A stretch of 64,000 nt of DNA from Elephas maximus indicus (GCF_024166365.1 NC_064823.1:5450924-5514923); one strand, 5' to 3'; shown: positions 1 through 10,736, counted from the stretch's first letter. The notes: generated by a model not told the origin, from the letters alone. Translations and numbers: made by a program.

Positions 1-687
1 ATGCTTGATCTCTGGAATTCAACATGCATATGGGGTGTGGGGGTTTAGCTGGTTGCACTTGGTGACCAAAGTGGTGGGCTCTATTTTTCTATGGCAAAGG
101 AAGGTGGCTCTCTATGTCTTTCCCTCACGGGCAACCCCGCACAGGCTTTTTCACATTGTCCTGATGTGGGCAAGGATCCAGTCATTTCCCTCTTTTTTGT
201 CTGTCAACCTAAAGTATTGCCCTCACCCTGCTGCCCCTACAGTCCCTCCTGGTCCTAATGTTCCTCTGTATCAGGCCTCAGCAAGATTCATCAGCACTCT
301 CTTGCAATGCCACTTTCTCCTTTCACTCCCTTCCAATTGTGCAGCCAAAGAACTCCACAGCCAATCTGCACCACCTTAAAAAATTGGCTACAGCTTCCTC
401 AAAATTATCTCCCTTTCTGTGTTCCCTGTTTGAGGTGTTGCCCAACTCTGTCCAAAATAACTGTGATGAGCAAGTGCTCCAGATGTTAGCAGGTAGGTTC
501 TCTCAGCTTCTGTGCCATCCTCACTCCTCTTCTCCCCCACTTCTAGACTCACCCAATCCTGCAATACCTCAGCTGCTGTCTGAAGTTCTGAGTATCGGTC
601 TGTGCTTGTTTTTATTCTTTATTTGATGGGTTAGTTTCTTGGTAAGTAAATGGGAGTGTCCACTCGCTTCGCCATCTTGTTCCACCC
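1..687 (-). mobile_element. L1 5' UTR, 5' terminus, reverse orientation
   Basis: The reverse complement starts at 687 with gggtggaacaagatggcg, which resembles the 5' end of the full-length L1 at 32609 (both carry AAGATGGCG close to the terminus). The rest is a moderately GC-rich stretch without a credible gene; short open frames on the plus strand are not supported by codon pattern. This would be the start of an L1 whose body lies left of the window. It differs from the 5' UTR of the young L1, so it belongs to another subfamily. Its 5' end abuts mitochondrial sequence directly. Confidence 0.55.
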
Positions 688-977
688 TTGATTAGAGGAT
701 ATGGTATTGGAAGAGGAGCTCATACAGTTAGGGCTAGGGTTAGGGCTAGGATTGGGGCAACGGTAAATAGGAATTTTGAGGAGGTTTGTGGGTAGATGGG
801 CTCTTTGGTAAATAGCTTGATTGCATCTGCAACAGGTTGAAGAAGGCCGCAGGGTCCTACTACATTGGGGCCTTTACGAAGTTGTATATAGCCTAAGGCC
901 TTTCGTTCAATTAGAGTAAGGAAGGCTACTGCTAGGAGAATAGGTAAGGTTACTGTCAGGATGTTGATCAAGAACAT
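688..977 (-). pseudogene. MT-ND1: ND1 N-terminal fragment (NUMT)
   Basis: NADH dehydrogenase subunit 1, a membrane subunit of respiratory complex I. The start ATG lies at 977, two bases from tRNA-Leu(UUR). About 96 codons are open in the mitochondrial code, with the first transmembrane segment and the conserved stretch [20 protein letters not shown] (Trp in mitochondria) at 717-719 ends the standard-code frame. The gene is cut at 688, where L1 sequence begins, so roughly two thirds of the normal ~318 residues are absent. Not expected to be functional in the nucleus. Confidence 0.95.
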
Positions 978-978
978 T

Positions 979-1052
979 GTTAAGAAGAGGAGTTGAACCT
1001 CCGTGAGTAAAAGCTTAAGTTTTATGCAGTGACCAATCTTTGCTATCTTAAC
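979..1052 (-). tRNA. MT-TL1: tRNA-Leu(UUR), NUMT copy
   Basis: 74 bases between 16S and ND1. The acceptor stem GTTAAGA/TCTTAAC is perfect, and the gene sits in the normal mammalian order. A nuclear copy of a mitochondrial tRNA, so probably silent. Confidence 0.9.
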
Positions 1053-2619
1053 AAATCCTGTTCTTGGACTGGGTAGTTTAGCTTATCTAGATTGAGATTT
1101 ATTCATAAATTTAGCTGAAGGCGTCTTGGTAAGATTGGCCTCATTTTTTCCGTCCTTTCGTACTGGAAGAAATAAACTATAGATAGAAACTGACCTGGAT
1201 TGCTCCGGTCTGAACTCAGATCACGTAGGACTTTAATCGTTGAACAAACGAACCCTTAATAGCGGCTGCACCATTAGGATGTCCTGATCCAACATCGAGG
1301 TCGTAAACCCTGCTGTCGACAGGGACTCTAGAGTAGGATTGCGCTGTTATCCCTAGGGTAACTTGTTCCGTTGATCAAGTATTGGGTCAATAAGCGATTA
1401 GTAAATTTTGACTTGTAGAGTCTGAATTATAATATCGTTCGGAGGTTTTTTTCTTCTCCGAGGTCACCCCAACCAAAATTGTTAATTTATTATGCTGTTT
1501 AGTTGTATCTTATAGATTTATAGGGTAGCAATTAAATTAGTTAATTTAAGCTCCATAGGGTCTTCTCGTCTTATATGTTTATTCTCGCCTCTTCACGAGA
1601 AGGTCAATTTCATTGATTAGAAGAAAGAGACAGTTAAACCCTCGTGTGGCCATTCATACAAGTCCCCAATTAAGGAACAAATGATTATGCTACCTTTGCA
1701 CGGTCAGAGTACCGCGGCCGTTTAACACTTGGTCACTGGGCAGGCAGTGCCTCGAATACTAGTAATGCTCGAGGTGATGTTTTTGGTAAACAGGCGGGGT
1801 TTATGTTTGCCGAGTTCCTTTTCCTTCTTTTAATCTTTCCCTTAAGCATACCTGTGTTGGATTAACAATTGGTATAATAAAAGTTTCATTTTTGTATTTA
1901 ATTATTTGATTGTTAACTATCAGTGGGCATCCGATCTGATATAAGCTTATGCAGGGAGAAATACTTCTTATTACTTATACTAACATTATTTCTTCTATTT
2001 ATATAGATTAGTCCAGTATTATATTTAGGAGGTCATTGATTAATTTTGGGATTTTTTAGTTTGATTAGTTGTTGAGCTTTAACGCTTTCTTAATTGATGG
2101 CTGCTTCCAAGCCAACTATGAAATTAATGACAAATTTACTCGCTAATCAAGGTTGTATCCTTGGTCAAAAGAGCTGTACCCCTTTTGAGTATCTCTAAAA
2201 TTTACATTTGAATTGCTTTGTTTTTGTGGTAAATTTTAGGTAGAACTGAAATTCTATTTCTGGACAACCAGCTGTCATCAGGCTCGATTGGTATTTCACC
2301 TCTATCTGTAAGTTTTTTCACTATTTTGCCACATAGATGAATTGATCCTGGAGATTACTATCAGATAGCTCGTCTGATTTCGGGGTTTCTGGCTACAGTT
2401 CTCTATGTCAGGTTTTTTCTAGTTAATTCATTATGCAAAAGGTAAAGGGGTTAATCCTTGCTATTTTTTACTATTAAACTGTCTTTCATCATTCCCTTGC
2501 GGTACTATCTCTATTGCGCCTTAGTGAAATTTCTATCTCCTATACTTTTTGATAAGTGAATGTTTTAATTTAATGTAGTGTGAGAGTTGTGTGTAAGGTT
2601 GGTAGGGCTAGATTTAGTT
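1053..2619 (-). rRNA. MT-RNR2: 16S (large subunit) rRNA, NUMT copy
   Basis: About 1,567 bases, the length expected for a mammalian mitochondrial 16S, bounded exactly by tRNA-Val and tRNA-Leu(UUR). Highly conserved peptidyl-transferase-region sequence is visible on the plus strand around 1200-1380 (for example tgttatccctagggtaact) and near 1700. No large insertion or deletion is evident from length. Nuclear pseudogene. Confidence 0.95.
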
Positions 2620-2686
2620 CAAAGTGATCATTGTAAATGAGGTCTTCTAGGTGTAAGCCAGATGCTTTTTGTTAAGCTACACTTTG
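2620..2686 (-). tRNA. MT-TV: tRNA-Val, NUMT copy
   Basis: 67 bases with a perfect CAAAGTG/CACTTTG acceptor stem, between the two rRNA genes as in all mammals. Confidence 0.9.
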
Positions 2687-3648
2687 AGTTACCCAAGCAC
2701 GCTTTCCAGTACGCTTACCTTGTTACGACTTGTCTCCTCTTGTATTTGTTTTAATCCGTAATATGGTTGTTTGATATGGAAGTACTTGAGGAGAGTGACG
2801 GGCGGTGTGTACGCGCTTCATGGCCTTGTTCAATTAAGCTCTCTATTCTTAGTTTACTACTAAATTCGCCTTCAATCACTCGTTTCAGGGTGATATCCGT
2901 TTGTCTGTTCTATAATAGAAAATGTAGCCCATCTTTGACCGTCACGTAGGCGACACCTCGGCCTAACTTTTTCATGGGTTCTGATTAAGCGCACTTTTGT
3001 GCCCTATAGGGGTTTGCTGAAGATGGTGGTATATGGACTGAATTAGCAAGTGACGGTAAGGTATATCGGGGTTCATCGGTTATGAGACAGGCTCCCCTAG
3101 GTGGATATAAAGCACCGCCAAGTCCTTTAAGTTTTAAGCTCTGGCTAGTAGTTCTCTGGCGGATAGCTTTGTAAAGGTAGCTATCAAAGTTTAGGGCTAG
3201 GCATAGTGAGGTATCTAATCTCAGTTTGTACCCTAGCTATCGTATGTTTAGGATTATTAAAGTCACTTTCGTAGGTTATTTATGTCTTATCTTGAGCTTT
3301 AAACAGCTGGTATAAGATTTAACTTTATTTTCTTACTTCTTCTAATACGCTTTACGCCGTATGCTTATTAATTTGGACTAATCGTATGGCCGCGGTTGCT
3401 GGCACGAAATTGACCAGTCCTTTGTTAGGATAACTTAGTCTAACTTTTGTTAATTGCTAAATATTTACTACTGCTGTTTCCCGTGGAGGTGTGGCTAGGC
3501 GAGACGTCATGAGCTACATTTGGAGTGTGTGCTTGATGCCAGCTCTCTTTGATCAGTAATGATTTAGAAGGCGTATTCACTGGCGGGCGGATACTTGCAT
3601 GTATAAGTTTGCTAATAACCAATAAGAAGGCCGGGACCAAACCTTTGG
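2687..3648 (-). rRNA. MT-RNR1: 12S (small subunit) rRNA, NUMT copy
   Basis: About 962 bases, normal for mammalian mitochondrial 12S, bounded by tRNA-Phe and tRNA-Val. The conserved 3' decoding region (gacgggcggtgtgtacgcgc on the plus strand near 2797) and the strongly conserved ccgcggttgctggcac segment near 3391 are recognisable. Nuclear pseudogene with no obvious large lesion. Confidence 0.95.
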
Positions 3649-3717
3649 TGTTTATGGAGTTGGATTAACTCGTCTAGGTATTTTCAGTACCTTGCTTTTG
3701 TTTTAAGCTACATTAAC
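3649..3717 (-). tRNA. MT-TF: tRNA-Phe, NUMT copy
   Basis: 69 bases. Its reverse complement begins GTTAATGTAGCTTAAA, the typical start of mammalian mitochondrial tRNA-Phe. It separates the control region from 12S. Confidence 0.92.
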
Positions 3718-4773
3718 GAGATGGGGTAGGATTTTATAAGAAACGCGTCTCCGGGGTTTTTTTTTTCAAATCTAGGAACATGGCTCTTGAAAAGAAAATA
3801 AATTTTTTAAAGTAATACGTTAGTATCGAAGGTAAAAGAATTTGCTTTCACCCCTATGTAACTAGTTATGCCTCCCATTTATGCTCTTAGTTTCATCTAT
3901 AGTATAGTCCTGCTTTTGGGGTTTGACGGGACAAAAAAAATATACCTTTAGAAATTGAGCCAAGAGTAACGAAGGAGGGTAAGGGGGGTTTGAAGAGATA
4001 GTTACATAGTGGTTATGCGTATGCGTGTGCGTATGCGTACGCGTGTACGCTGGGAATTTAGGTTTGAAAAATTTTATGTCCTCCGAGCATTGACTGAATA
4101 ATACCCCATATATTACCATGCCAGATCTTAATACTCAATTCAAGCTCAGCTACAAGTTGCTTGACTGTGTTAGGGCCTCAGACGGCCATAGATGAATCAC
4201 AGCATCCCCAAAATTAAAAAGATACCAAACGCATGACACCACAGTTATGTTATGATCATGGGCTGATTAGTCATTAATCCATCGAGATGTCTTATTTAAG
4301 AGGAAAGAATGGGCGATTTTAGGTGAGATGGTCCTGAAGAAAGAACCAGATGCCAGTATAGAAACCCCCACAATTGATGGGCCCGGAGCGAGAAGAGGGA
4401 CACGAAGATGGGCGGGTTGATGGTTTCTCGGAGGTAGGTAATCAAGGTACAACCGTTGGAGGTGATATGCATGGTGACTAGAGATTTCTCAGTGATGCAC
4501 TATGTACGACCAAGAGCTTTAATGTGCTATGTAAGACTATGGTTTATCGTGGGTGAATAATATCCATGGGTTAGAACATGACTTGTGAATCTACACGAAT
4601 ATGACTTGACACATTGATTAAACAGTGCTTGCTTATAAGCGTGGGGTAAATAATGTGATGCACGATTATACATAGTATGGTCTATGTAAGATTAAACATA
4701 GTTAGTATTATATATCATTATGTATGGGGACGAGCATTTAATGCACGATGTACATAGCGGGTTGATTTGCTTG
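3718..4773 (-). promoter_or_regulatory. Mitochondrial control region (D-loop), NUMT copy
   Basis: About 1.06 kb between tRNA-Phe and tRNA-Pro, the position of the D-loop, which in mtDNA carries the heavy-strand origin and both promoters. AT-rich with a short GC hexamer array at 4014-4050. The repeated ATGTAC/TACAT-type motifs at 4500-4760 resemble termination-associated sequences. In the nucleus these signals should be inert. Confidence 0.92.
4014..4050. repeat. Short hexamer array in the mitochondrial control region
   Basis: About six tandem variants of a hexamer of the type ATGCGT/GTGCGT/ACGCGT. Elephant and other mammalian control regions carry length-variable arrays at this place; this nuclear copy holds a short version. 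Confidence 0.8.
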
Positions 4774-4840
4774 CAGGGAATAGTTTAAGAAGAATTTCAG
4801 TTTTGGGTATTGATAGCGAGGTAAGTGGACCTCTTCCCTG
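4774..4840 (+). tRNA. MT-TP: tRNA-Pro, NUMT copy
   Basis: 67 bases with a CAGGGAA/TTCCCTG acceptor stem. Light-strand-coded in mtDNA, hence on the plus strand in this reversed insertion. Marks the start of the control region. Confidence 0.88.
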
Positions 4841-4843
4841 AAT

Positions 4844-4908
4844 ACCCTTAGAAAATGGTTTTCATTTATGGCTTACAAGACCATTGTAATGTCTTATACT
4901 ATAGGGGT
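4844..4908 (-). tRNA. MT-TT: tRNA-Thr, NUMT copy
   Basis: About 65 bases with the GGTCTTGTAAGCC anticodon arm (anticodon TGT). The acceptor stem ACCCCTA/TAAGGGT has one mismatch. The 5' base overlaps the CYTB stop codon. Confidence 0.85.
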
Positions 4909-6043
4909 TATTTAATGAGGTAGTTTTCGATTATTCCTGCAATTGGTAGGAAGGCTAGAATAATAGAGAAGTATAGAATTGAGGCTATTTGACCGATAGC
5001 GATGTAAGGATATTCTACTGGTTGGCTGCCAATTCATGTAAGTATTAGTAGGTCTATTGTTAGAGCTCAGAATAGGACTTGGCTGAGAGGTCGGAGTATT
5101 ATACTTCGATGTTTGGATGTGTGGAGAAGTGGTATTAATCCTAAAATTAGGATTGATAGGAGTAGGGCTAAGACGCCTCCTAGTTTGTTTGGTACAGATC
5201 GTAGGATGGCGTAAGCAAAGAGAAAGTATCACTCTGGTTTGATGTGTGCAGGAGTATTTAGTGGGTCGGCTGGCATGTAGTTATGAGGGTCTCCTAGTGT
5301 GTCCGGAGATAGTAGGGCTAAGAATAGAAGAAGTAGGATTAGGATAAGTAGTCCTAAGAAGTCTTTGATAGTATAGTATGGGTGAAAGGGGATTTTGTCT
5401 GAGTCTGAGGTGAGGCCTAGTGGGTTGTTTGAGCCTGTTTCATGAAGGAAGGTTAGGTGTACTCCTGCTAGTGCAATTATGGTAAATAGAAGAACGAAAT
5501 GGAGGGCGAAAAATCGATTTAAAGTTGCTTTATCTACCAAAAAACCCCCTCAGATCCACTCTACTAGGTCTGTGCCGATGTAGGGAATTGCTGAGAAGAG
5601 GTTGGTAATTACGGTTGCCCCTCAGAATGATATTTGCCCTCAGGTAAGGACATATCCTATGAAGGCGGTAGCTATAGTGATTAGTAGTAGTATAATGCCA
5701 GTGTTTCAGGTTTCTGAATATAGGTAGGATCCGTAGTAGATGTTTCGTCCAATGTGTGTATATAGGCAGAGGAAGAAGATGGATGCTCCGCTTGAGTGTA
5801 GTTGTCGAATAATTCAGCCATAGTTGACATCTCGGCAGATATGGGATATAGATGAGAATGCGGTTATTGTGTCGGGTATATAGTGTATGGCTAGGAATAG
5901 TCCTGTTAGGATTTGGGTAATCAGGCATGCCCTAGTAGTGAGCCGAAATTTCATCATGTTGAGATATTAGGTGGGGTAGGTAGATCAATAAAGGATTTAT
6001 TGATGATTTTAAGTAAGGGGTGAGATTTTCGGATGTGGGTCAT
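4908..6043 (-). pseudogene. MT-CYB: Cytochrome b (NUMT), one-base deletion
   Basis: Cytochrome b, the haem-carrying membrane subunit of complex III. The start ATG is at 6043 and the TAA at 4908-4910. The span is 1,136 bases, one short of a multiple of three. The frame from the start ([12 protein letters not shown]...) is lost near 5930-5933, where GGAGCATGC in the expected frame has become GGGCATGC. Downstream the correct frame resumes, with [10 protein letters not shown] and [10 protein letters not shown], and stays open to the stop. TGA codons for Trp break it in the standard code. The deletion is a nuclear pseudogene mark. Confidence 0.95.
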
Positions 6044-6052
6044 TATTTGGTT

Positions 6053-6120
6053 ATTTCTATAGTTGAAATACAACGATGGTTTTTCAGATCATTAGTCATG
6101 GTAGGAGTCCATATGGAAGT
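6053..6120 (+). tRNA. MT-TE: tRNA-Glu, NUMT copy
   Basis: 68 bases, with TAGTTGAAATACAACGATGG typical of mammalian mitochondrial tRNA-Glu and anticodon TTC. It lies between CYTB and ND6. Confidence 0.9.
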
Positions 6121-6121
6121 A

Positions 6122-6649
6122 ATGATGTATATTGTTTTTATTATGAGTGTGCTTTATGTAGTAGGTTTTATTGGTTTTTCGTCTAAGCCTTCTCCTGTTT
6201 ATGGGGGAATGAATTTAGTTGTGAGTGGAGGCTTGGGATGTGGAATTATTATAAGTTCTGGGGGGTCCTTCTTGGGGTTGGTTGTATTTTTAGTATATTT
6301 GGGCGGGATGATGGTAGTTTTTGGTTATACTATTGCTATGGCTACTGAAGAGTATCCTGAGACTTGGGGGTCAAATGTTGTAGTTTTGAGTGCATTTTTA
6401 GTAGGTTTGTTAATGGAGGTTTTTATAATTATGTGGTTATTCAGTGGTGAGTATGAATTAGTGGGTTTTTATTTTGGTGGTTTGGAAGGTCTCATAGTTT
6501 TTGGCGAAGGGGTTTTTGAGTGTATACGTGAGGATTATTCTGGGGGAGCGTCTTTATATGGTTATGGGTTTTGATTTTTGGCTATGGCTGGGTGAATATT
6601 GTTTGTTAGTATTTTTATCGCTATTGAGGTTACTCGAAAGTGTTATAGG
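6122..6649 (+). pseudogene. MT-ND6: ND6 (NUMT), reading frame intact in mitochondrial code
   Basis: NADH dehydrogenase subunit 6, the only light-strand protein gene, membrane subunit of complex I. I take the ATGATGTAT start at 6122, right after tRNA-Glu; an upstream in-frame ATG would run through the tRNA. 175 codons then an AGG stop (a mitochondrial stop, as in human ND6), total 528 bases. GFIGFSSKPSP and the glycine-rich VYLGGMMVVFGYT segment are diagnostic. One TGA at about 6572 reads as Trp in mitochondria but truncates the frame in nuclear code. Its 3' end overlaps that of ND5 on the opposite strand. Confidence 0.95.
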
Positions 6650-8454
6650 GCAATTAGTAAGCCTAGTGTAATTGATAGGAGGAATGATAGGAAATAGAGT
6701 TTTATTAGGCCTTTTTGGTTATATACCAGGCTGGCGGCTATTTTCTGTATAGTTGCTAGGTTTTTGGGAATTATTTTTTCTAGTCAAATTGAGTCTATGA
6801 TAGTTGTTGCTAGGTTTTGGCTTATGGTAAGGCCTAGATAGGGCAGGATCCGAAGAGTGGTAGTTGGGTAGTACCCTAATGTGGTTGAGAATGTGTACAT
6901 ACGTGATGGTTGTTTAAGTATCAAGTTGCGTGTTATGTTATTAAGTTCTGTTGCTACTGTAAATCCTAGTAAGGTTACTGCTAGGGCTATAAGTTTTAAA
7001 TGTGGAGGTATGGTTATTTGGGGTGTTGTGTGTGGGATAGTCTTTATTGAGATGAGGAAGCCCATGAAGATACTGCCTAGTATTAGTCGTTTAATGGGAT
7101 TAACGAGGTATGGGTTGTTTTCGTTAATTTGGGTTAGTGTAGGGTATTGTGGTTGTCCAAGGAGAGCAAAGAAGATGATTCGGGTGCTGTAACTTGCCGT
7201 TATGGATACGGCAATGAGGGTAATTAACAGTGCTCGGGCGTTGGTGTAGGATGTGTTAGCAGTTTCAATGATTGGATCTTTTGAGTAAAACCCTGTTAGG
7301 AATGGCATGCCGGTGAGTGCTAAGCTGCCAATAATGACAGCTGTTGAAGTAATGGGTATTGTTTTATAGAGTCCTCCTATTTTGCGGATGTCTTGTTCGT
7401 TGTTTAGGTTGTGAATGATAGAGCCAGAGGAGAGAAATAGTATTGCTTTGAAGAATGCGTGTGTGCATATGTGAATAAAGGCTAGATGTGGCTGATTAAT
7501 CCCGATAGTTACTATTACTAGGCCTAGTTGGCTGGAAGTGGAGAGTGCAATAATTTTTTTAATGTCATTCTGTGTGAGAGCACAAGTAGCTGTAAATAAA
7601 GTAGTAATGGCCCCTAGGCATAGTGTTAAAGTTTGAATAGTGGGGTTGTTTTCTATTAGTGGGTAAAAGCGGATAAGGATGAATACTCCGGCTATAACTA
7701 TTGTACTGGAGTGAAGGAGTGCCGATACTGGGGTAGGGCCTTCTATAGCTGATGGAAGTCATGGATGAAGTCCAAATTGGGCTGATTTTCCTGCTGAGGC
7801 TAGAAGAAGACCTAGTAGTGGGAGTGTACTGTTTTTAGGGTCAGTTAAAAAGGTTTGTTGTAACTCTCAGGAATTTAGATGGATAGTAAACCAGGCTATT
7901 ATTATAATGAAACCTATATTGCCAATACGGTTATAAAGTATTGCTTGTAGAGCTGCTGTATTAGCGTCTGCTCGCCCATGTCATCAGCTGATTAATAGGA
8001 AGGATATAATGCCAACTCCTTCTCAGCCTATAAATAGTTGTAGTAGATTGTTAGCGCTTATCAAGATTAGTATGGTGATCAGAAATAGCAGGAGGTATTT
8101 GAAGAAGCGGTTAATATGGGGGTCTGAGTGTATATATCATAGTGAAAATTCTATAATTGATCAAGTGATGAAAAGTTCAATTGGTATAAATATTAGGGAA
8201 AAGAAGTCTAATTTAAAGCTTAGGGATAACTTTAGGGTATGGATTGTTATTCAATGTCAGTTGGAAATATAGGCTTCTTGGTTAGATTGAATAAATAATA
8301 GAGTTGGAATTAGGCTAATTACGAAGGCGTAAGTTACGGCTGCTTTGGTGAGATGTGGAAAACAATTTGTTTTGTTGTTTTGTAGTAATGTTGTGGTAAT
8401 GGGTAGGGTTAGAATGATTAGTGATGTTAGTGTTAAAGTTGGGATTAGGTTGAT
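6643..8454 (-). pseudogene. MT-ND5: ND5 (NUMT), reading frame intact in mitochondrial code
   Basis: NADH dehydrogenase subunit 5, an antiporter-like proton-pumping subunit of complex I. 1,812 bases, 604 codons including TAA. I read every codon: no TAA, TAG, AGA or AGG occurs before the end. Conserved segments include [25 protein letters not shown] and HAFFKA. It starts at ATC directly behind tRNA-Leu(CUN). Several TGA codons make it appear as fragments in the standard code. Confidence 0.95.
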
Positions 8455-8524
8455 TACTTTTATCTGGAGTTGCACCAGTTTTTTGGTGCCTAAAACCAAT
8501 GGGTAGCTCTTACCCTTTAAAAGT
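8455..8524 (-). tRNA. MT-TL2: tRNA-Leu(CUN), NUMT copy
   Basis: 70 bases with acceptor ACTTTTA/TAAAAGT and the TTGGTTTTAGGCACC anticodon arm (anticodon TAG). Directly precedes ND5. Confidence 0.9.
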
Positions 8525-8525
8525 T

Positions 8526-8583
8526 AAGAAAGCCACATTGTTAGATGAGGTATAAGGGATTAGCAGTTCCTTAATTCTTTCTT
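8526..8583 (-). tRNA. MT-TS2: tRNA-Ser(AGY), NUMT copy
   Basis: 58 bases, the shortened form lacking a D arm that is normal for this mammalian mitochondrial tRNA. Anticodon GCT lies in CTGCTAA. Acceptor stem AAGAAAG/CTTTCTT. Confidence 0.9.
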
Positions 8584-8652
8584 GGTAGACAAAGAGGATT
8601 AAATTCTTATTTATAGGCCCACAATCTAATGTTTTGGCTAAACTATGTCTAC
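8584..8652 (-). tRNA. MT-TH: tRNA-His, NUMT copy
   Basis: About 69 bases. Reverse complement GTAGACATAGTTTAGCC with anticodon GTG in ATTGTGGGC. Follows ND4. Confidence 0.9.
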
Positions 8653-10029
8653 AATATGTTAGTCCTAGGATGACCTTGAGATTTAGAGAAAGGAGCAGTA
8701 GGGGTAGAAGATGGAGGGCCATTAAGGTGTTTTCTCAGGTAAATGAAGGTTTAATAGATTTAGAGTGATGTGATGTTTCTCCTCGTTGAGTTGTGGTTAT
8801 TATGTGGAGGGTATATATTGTAGTGATTAATACGTTTAGTCCTATGGGAATAATGGTGAGATTGGATCATGAAAATGATGTTGTGATAATGAGTAGTTCT
8901 CCGATTAGATTAATGGTAGGTGGTGGAGCTATGTTGATTAAGCTGGCTAGTAGTCATCATGTAGCTATTAGTGGGAGAAGAGTTTGTAAGCCTCGTGCTA
9001 AAATTATGGTTCGGCTGTGAATGTGCTCGTAGTTGGAATTTGCTAGACAGAAAAGTATTGAAGAAGTTAAGCCGTGGGCGATTATTAGGGTAAGTGCCCC
9101 TATAAAACTTCATGGTGTTTGAAGTATGATAGCGATGATTACTAAGGCTATGTGGCTGACTGAAGAGTAAGCGATGAGGGATTTTATATCTGTTTGTCGC
9201 AAGCAGATGGAACTGGATATGACCATACCTCATAGTGATAGTATGAGGAACGGGTAATATATGTGTGTTGTTAAGGGATTCAGGAGGATAGTGATTCGTA
9301 GTATCCCATACCCTCCTAGTTTTAAGAGGATGGCAGCTAATACTATAGATCCTGCGATTGGTGCTTCTACATGAGCCTTTTGTAATCATAAGTGGAGACC
9401 ATATGGGGTATTTTTACTATGAAGGCTATAATACATATTAGTCATAGTATATTAGTAGATCATAGGTTGTCAATAGGTTTGGTTAGGTATGGTAGTATTA
9501 TTAGGTTTAATGATCCTAGAGTATTTTGGACTAGTATGAGGGTTACTAATAGGGGGAGAGATCCTATTAGAGTGTAGAACAAAAAGTATGATCCTGCGTT
9601 TAACCGTTCTAATTGGTTTCCTCATCGAGTAATGATAATTATGGTTGGGATAAGCGTTGTTTCAAATATAATGTATAATAGAATTAGGTCGGTAGCAGTA
9701 AATGTTATGATTAGGGATACTTGTAAGAGGATAATTGTAGTGATGTAGGATTTTTTCTGAAAAGTTGATCCAGAGGATAGATGGGATTGGCTGGCGATTA
9801 ATATTAGAGGAAGTAGTCAAATAGTAAGAATTAGTAGTGGGGTGGATAGAGAATCTAAGAAGAATTCTGGAGAGAGGTTTAGGCTATTATCAAGAGGTTG
9901 ATAGAGAAGGTGGAGGCTAGTTAGGCTAATTACAAAGCTATAAAGAGTGGTATTAATTCACACTATATTATTAGAAGTCAGTCAGGTAAGGGGAATAAGT
10001 ATGATTGTTGGTAAGATAGTTTTTAGCAC
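8653..10029 (-). pseudogene. MT-ND4: ND4 (NUMT), one-base deletion
   Basis: NADH dehydrogenase subunit 4, proton-pumping subunit of complex I. It begins with GTG at 10029, overlapping the end of ND4L by seven bases as usual, and ends with an incomplete T stop before tRNA-His. The span of 1,377 is one short of the usual 1,378. The frame breaks between 9404 and 9405: the expected ATACCCCTATATGG reads ATACCCCATATGG, losing one T. The C-terminal half is open in the shifted frame. Confidence 0.94.
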
Positions 10030-10319
10030 TGGAGTAGGTTTAAGTTTTGTACGTAGTCTAGTCCATAAGTGTTGGAGATTACAATAAGGAGCGCCAAACC
10101 CACTGCAGCTTCACAAGCTGCAAATACTAGTAGAATTAGTGGTACTATAGTAGATAACGTGAAGTTTATATTGAGGGATAGTAGTGCATTCAAAGTAAAT
10201 AGTGAAAGTATTATTCCTTCAAGGCATAATAATGAGGATATTAGGTGAGAGCGGTATATGAGGGTACCAATAAGTGAAATAACGAAAGCTAGTATGATAT
10301 TTATGTAGATGTAGGGCAT
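10023..10319 (-). pseudogene. MT-ND4L: ND4L (NUMT), intact frame
   Basis: NADH dehydrogenase subunit 4L, 98 residues with ATG start and TAA stop, the standard mammalian length. It begins [12 protein letters not shown] and contains the conserved [10 protein letters not shown] helix with its buried glutamate. It has no TGA codons, so it is open even in the standard genetic code. Confidence 0.95.
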
Positions 10320-10321
10320 TA

Positions 10322-10388
10322 TTGGTAATTATGATGTGTTCATAGTTTAATGAGTCGAAATCATTTGTTTTGTTTAAACTAAGTACCA
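10322..10388 (-). tRNA. MT-TR: tRNA-Arg, NUMT copy
   Basis: 67 bases with TGGTACT...TCATAATTACCAA and anticodon TCG in GATTTCGACTC. Sits between ND3 and ND4L. Confidence 0.9.
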
Positions 10389-10389
10389 T

Positions 10390-10735
10390 ATTTAGTTCAT
10401 TCAAGACCTTTTTGAAGTCATTCATAGGCTAGGCCAATAGCTAGGAGGATAATTAATATGAATGATATCAAAAGTGTTAGATTTGGATTATTAGCTTGAA
10501 TGGCTCAGGGCAAAGGTAGAAGTAATGTGATTTCTAGGTCGAATAGGAGAAATGTGATAGCTACTAGAAAGAATTTTATTGAGAATGGTAGGTGAGCAGA
10601 ACCTATTGGATCAAAGCCACATTCGTATGGACTTGTTTTTTCTGAGTAAGTATATGTCTGAGGTAGTCAAAATGCAATTAGAACTATTAGTGATGTTAGT
10701 ATAGTATTGGTTAGTAGCGTGGTTATAAGGTTGAT
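10390..10735 (-). pseudogene. MT-ND3: ND3 (NUMT), intact frame
   Basis: NADH dehydrogenase subunit 3 of complex I. 346 bases with an ATC start and an incomplete stop completed by polyadenylation in mtDNA, the usual mammalian arrangement. Translation in the mitochondrial code is continuous and includes [11 protein letters not shown], which holds the conserved cysteine of the ND3 loop. TGA codons specify Trp. Confidence 0.95.
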
Positions 10736-10736
10736 T

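Noticed and set aside
725-755. Telomere-like motif ttagggctagggttagggct
   Set aside because: It lies inside the ND1 coding sequence (reverse-strand codons for an Ala/Leu/Thr-rich stretch), so it is not an interstitial telomere repeat.
5530-5928. 132-codon minus-strand frame
   Set aside because: Out-of-frame shadow of CYTB; the true frame there shows conserved cytochrome b residues.
6020-6121. Longer ND6 start upstream
   Set aside because: The extension would read through tRNA-Glu; the ATG at 6122 gives the normal 175-residue protein.
8910-9389. 159-codon minus-strand frame
   Set aside because: Shadow frame of ND4; the correct frame reads [11 protein letters not shown] and onward.
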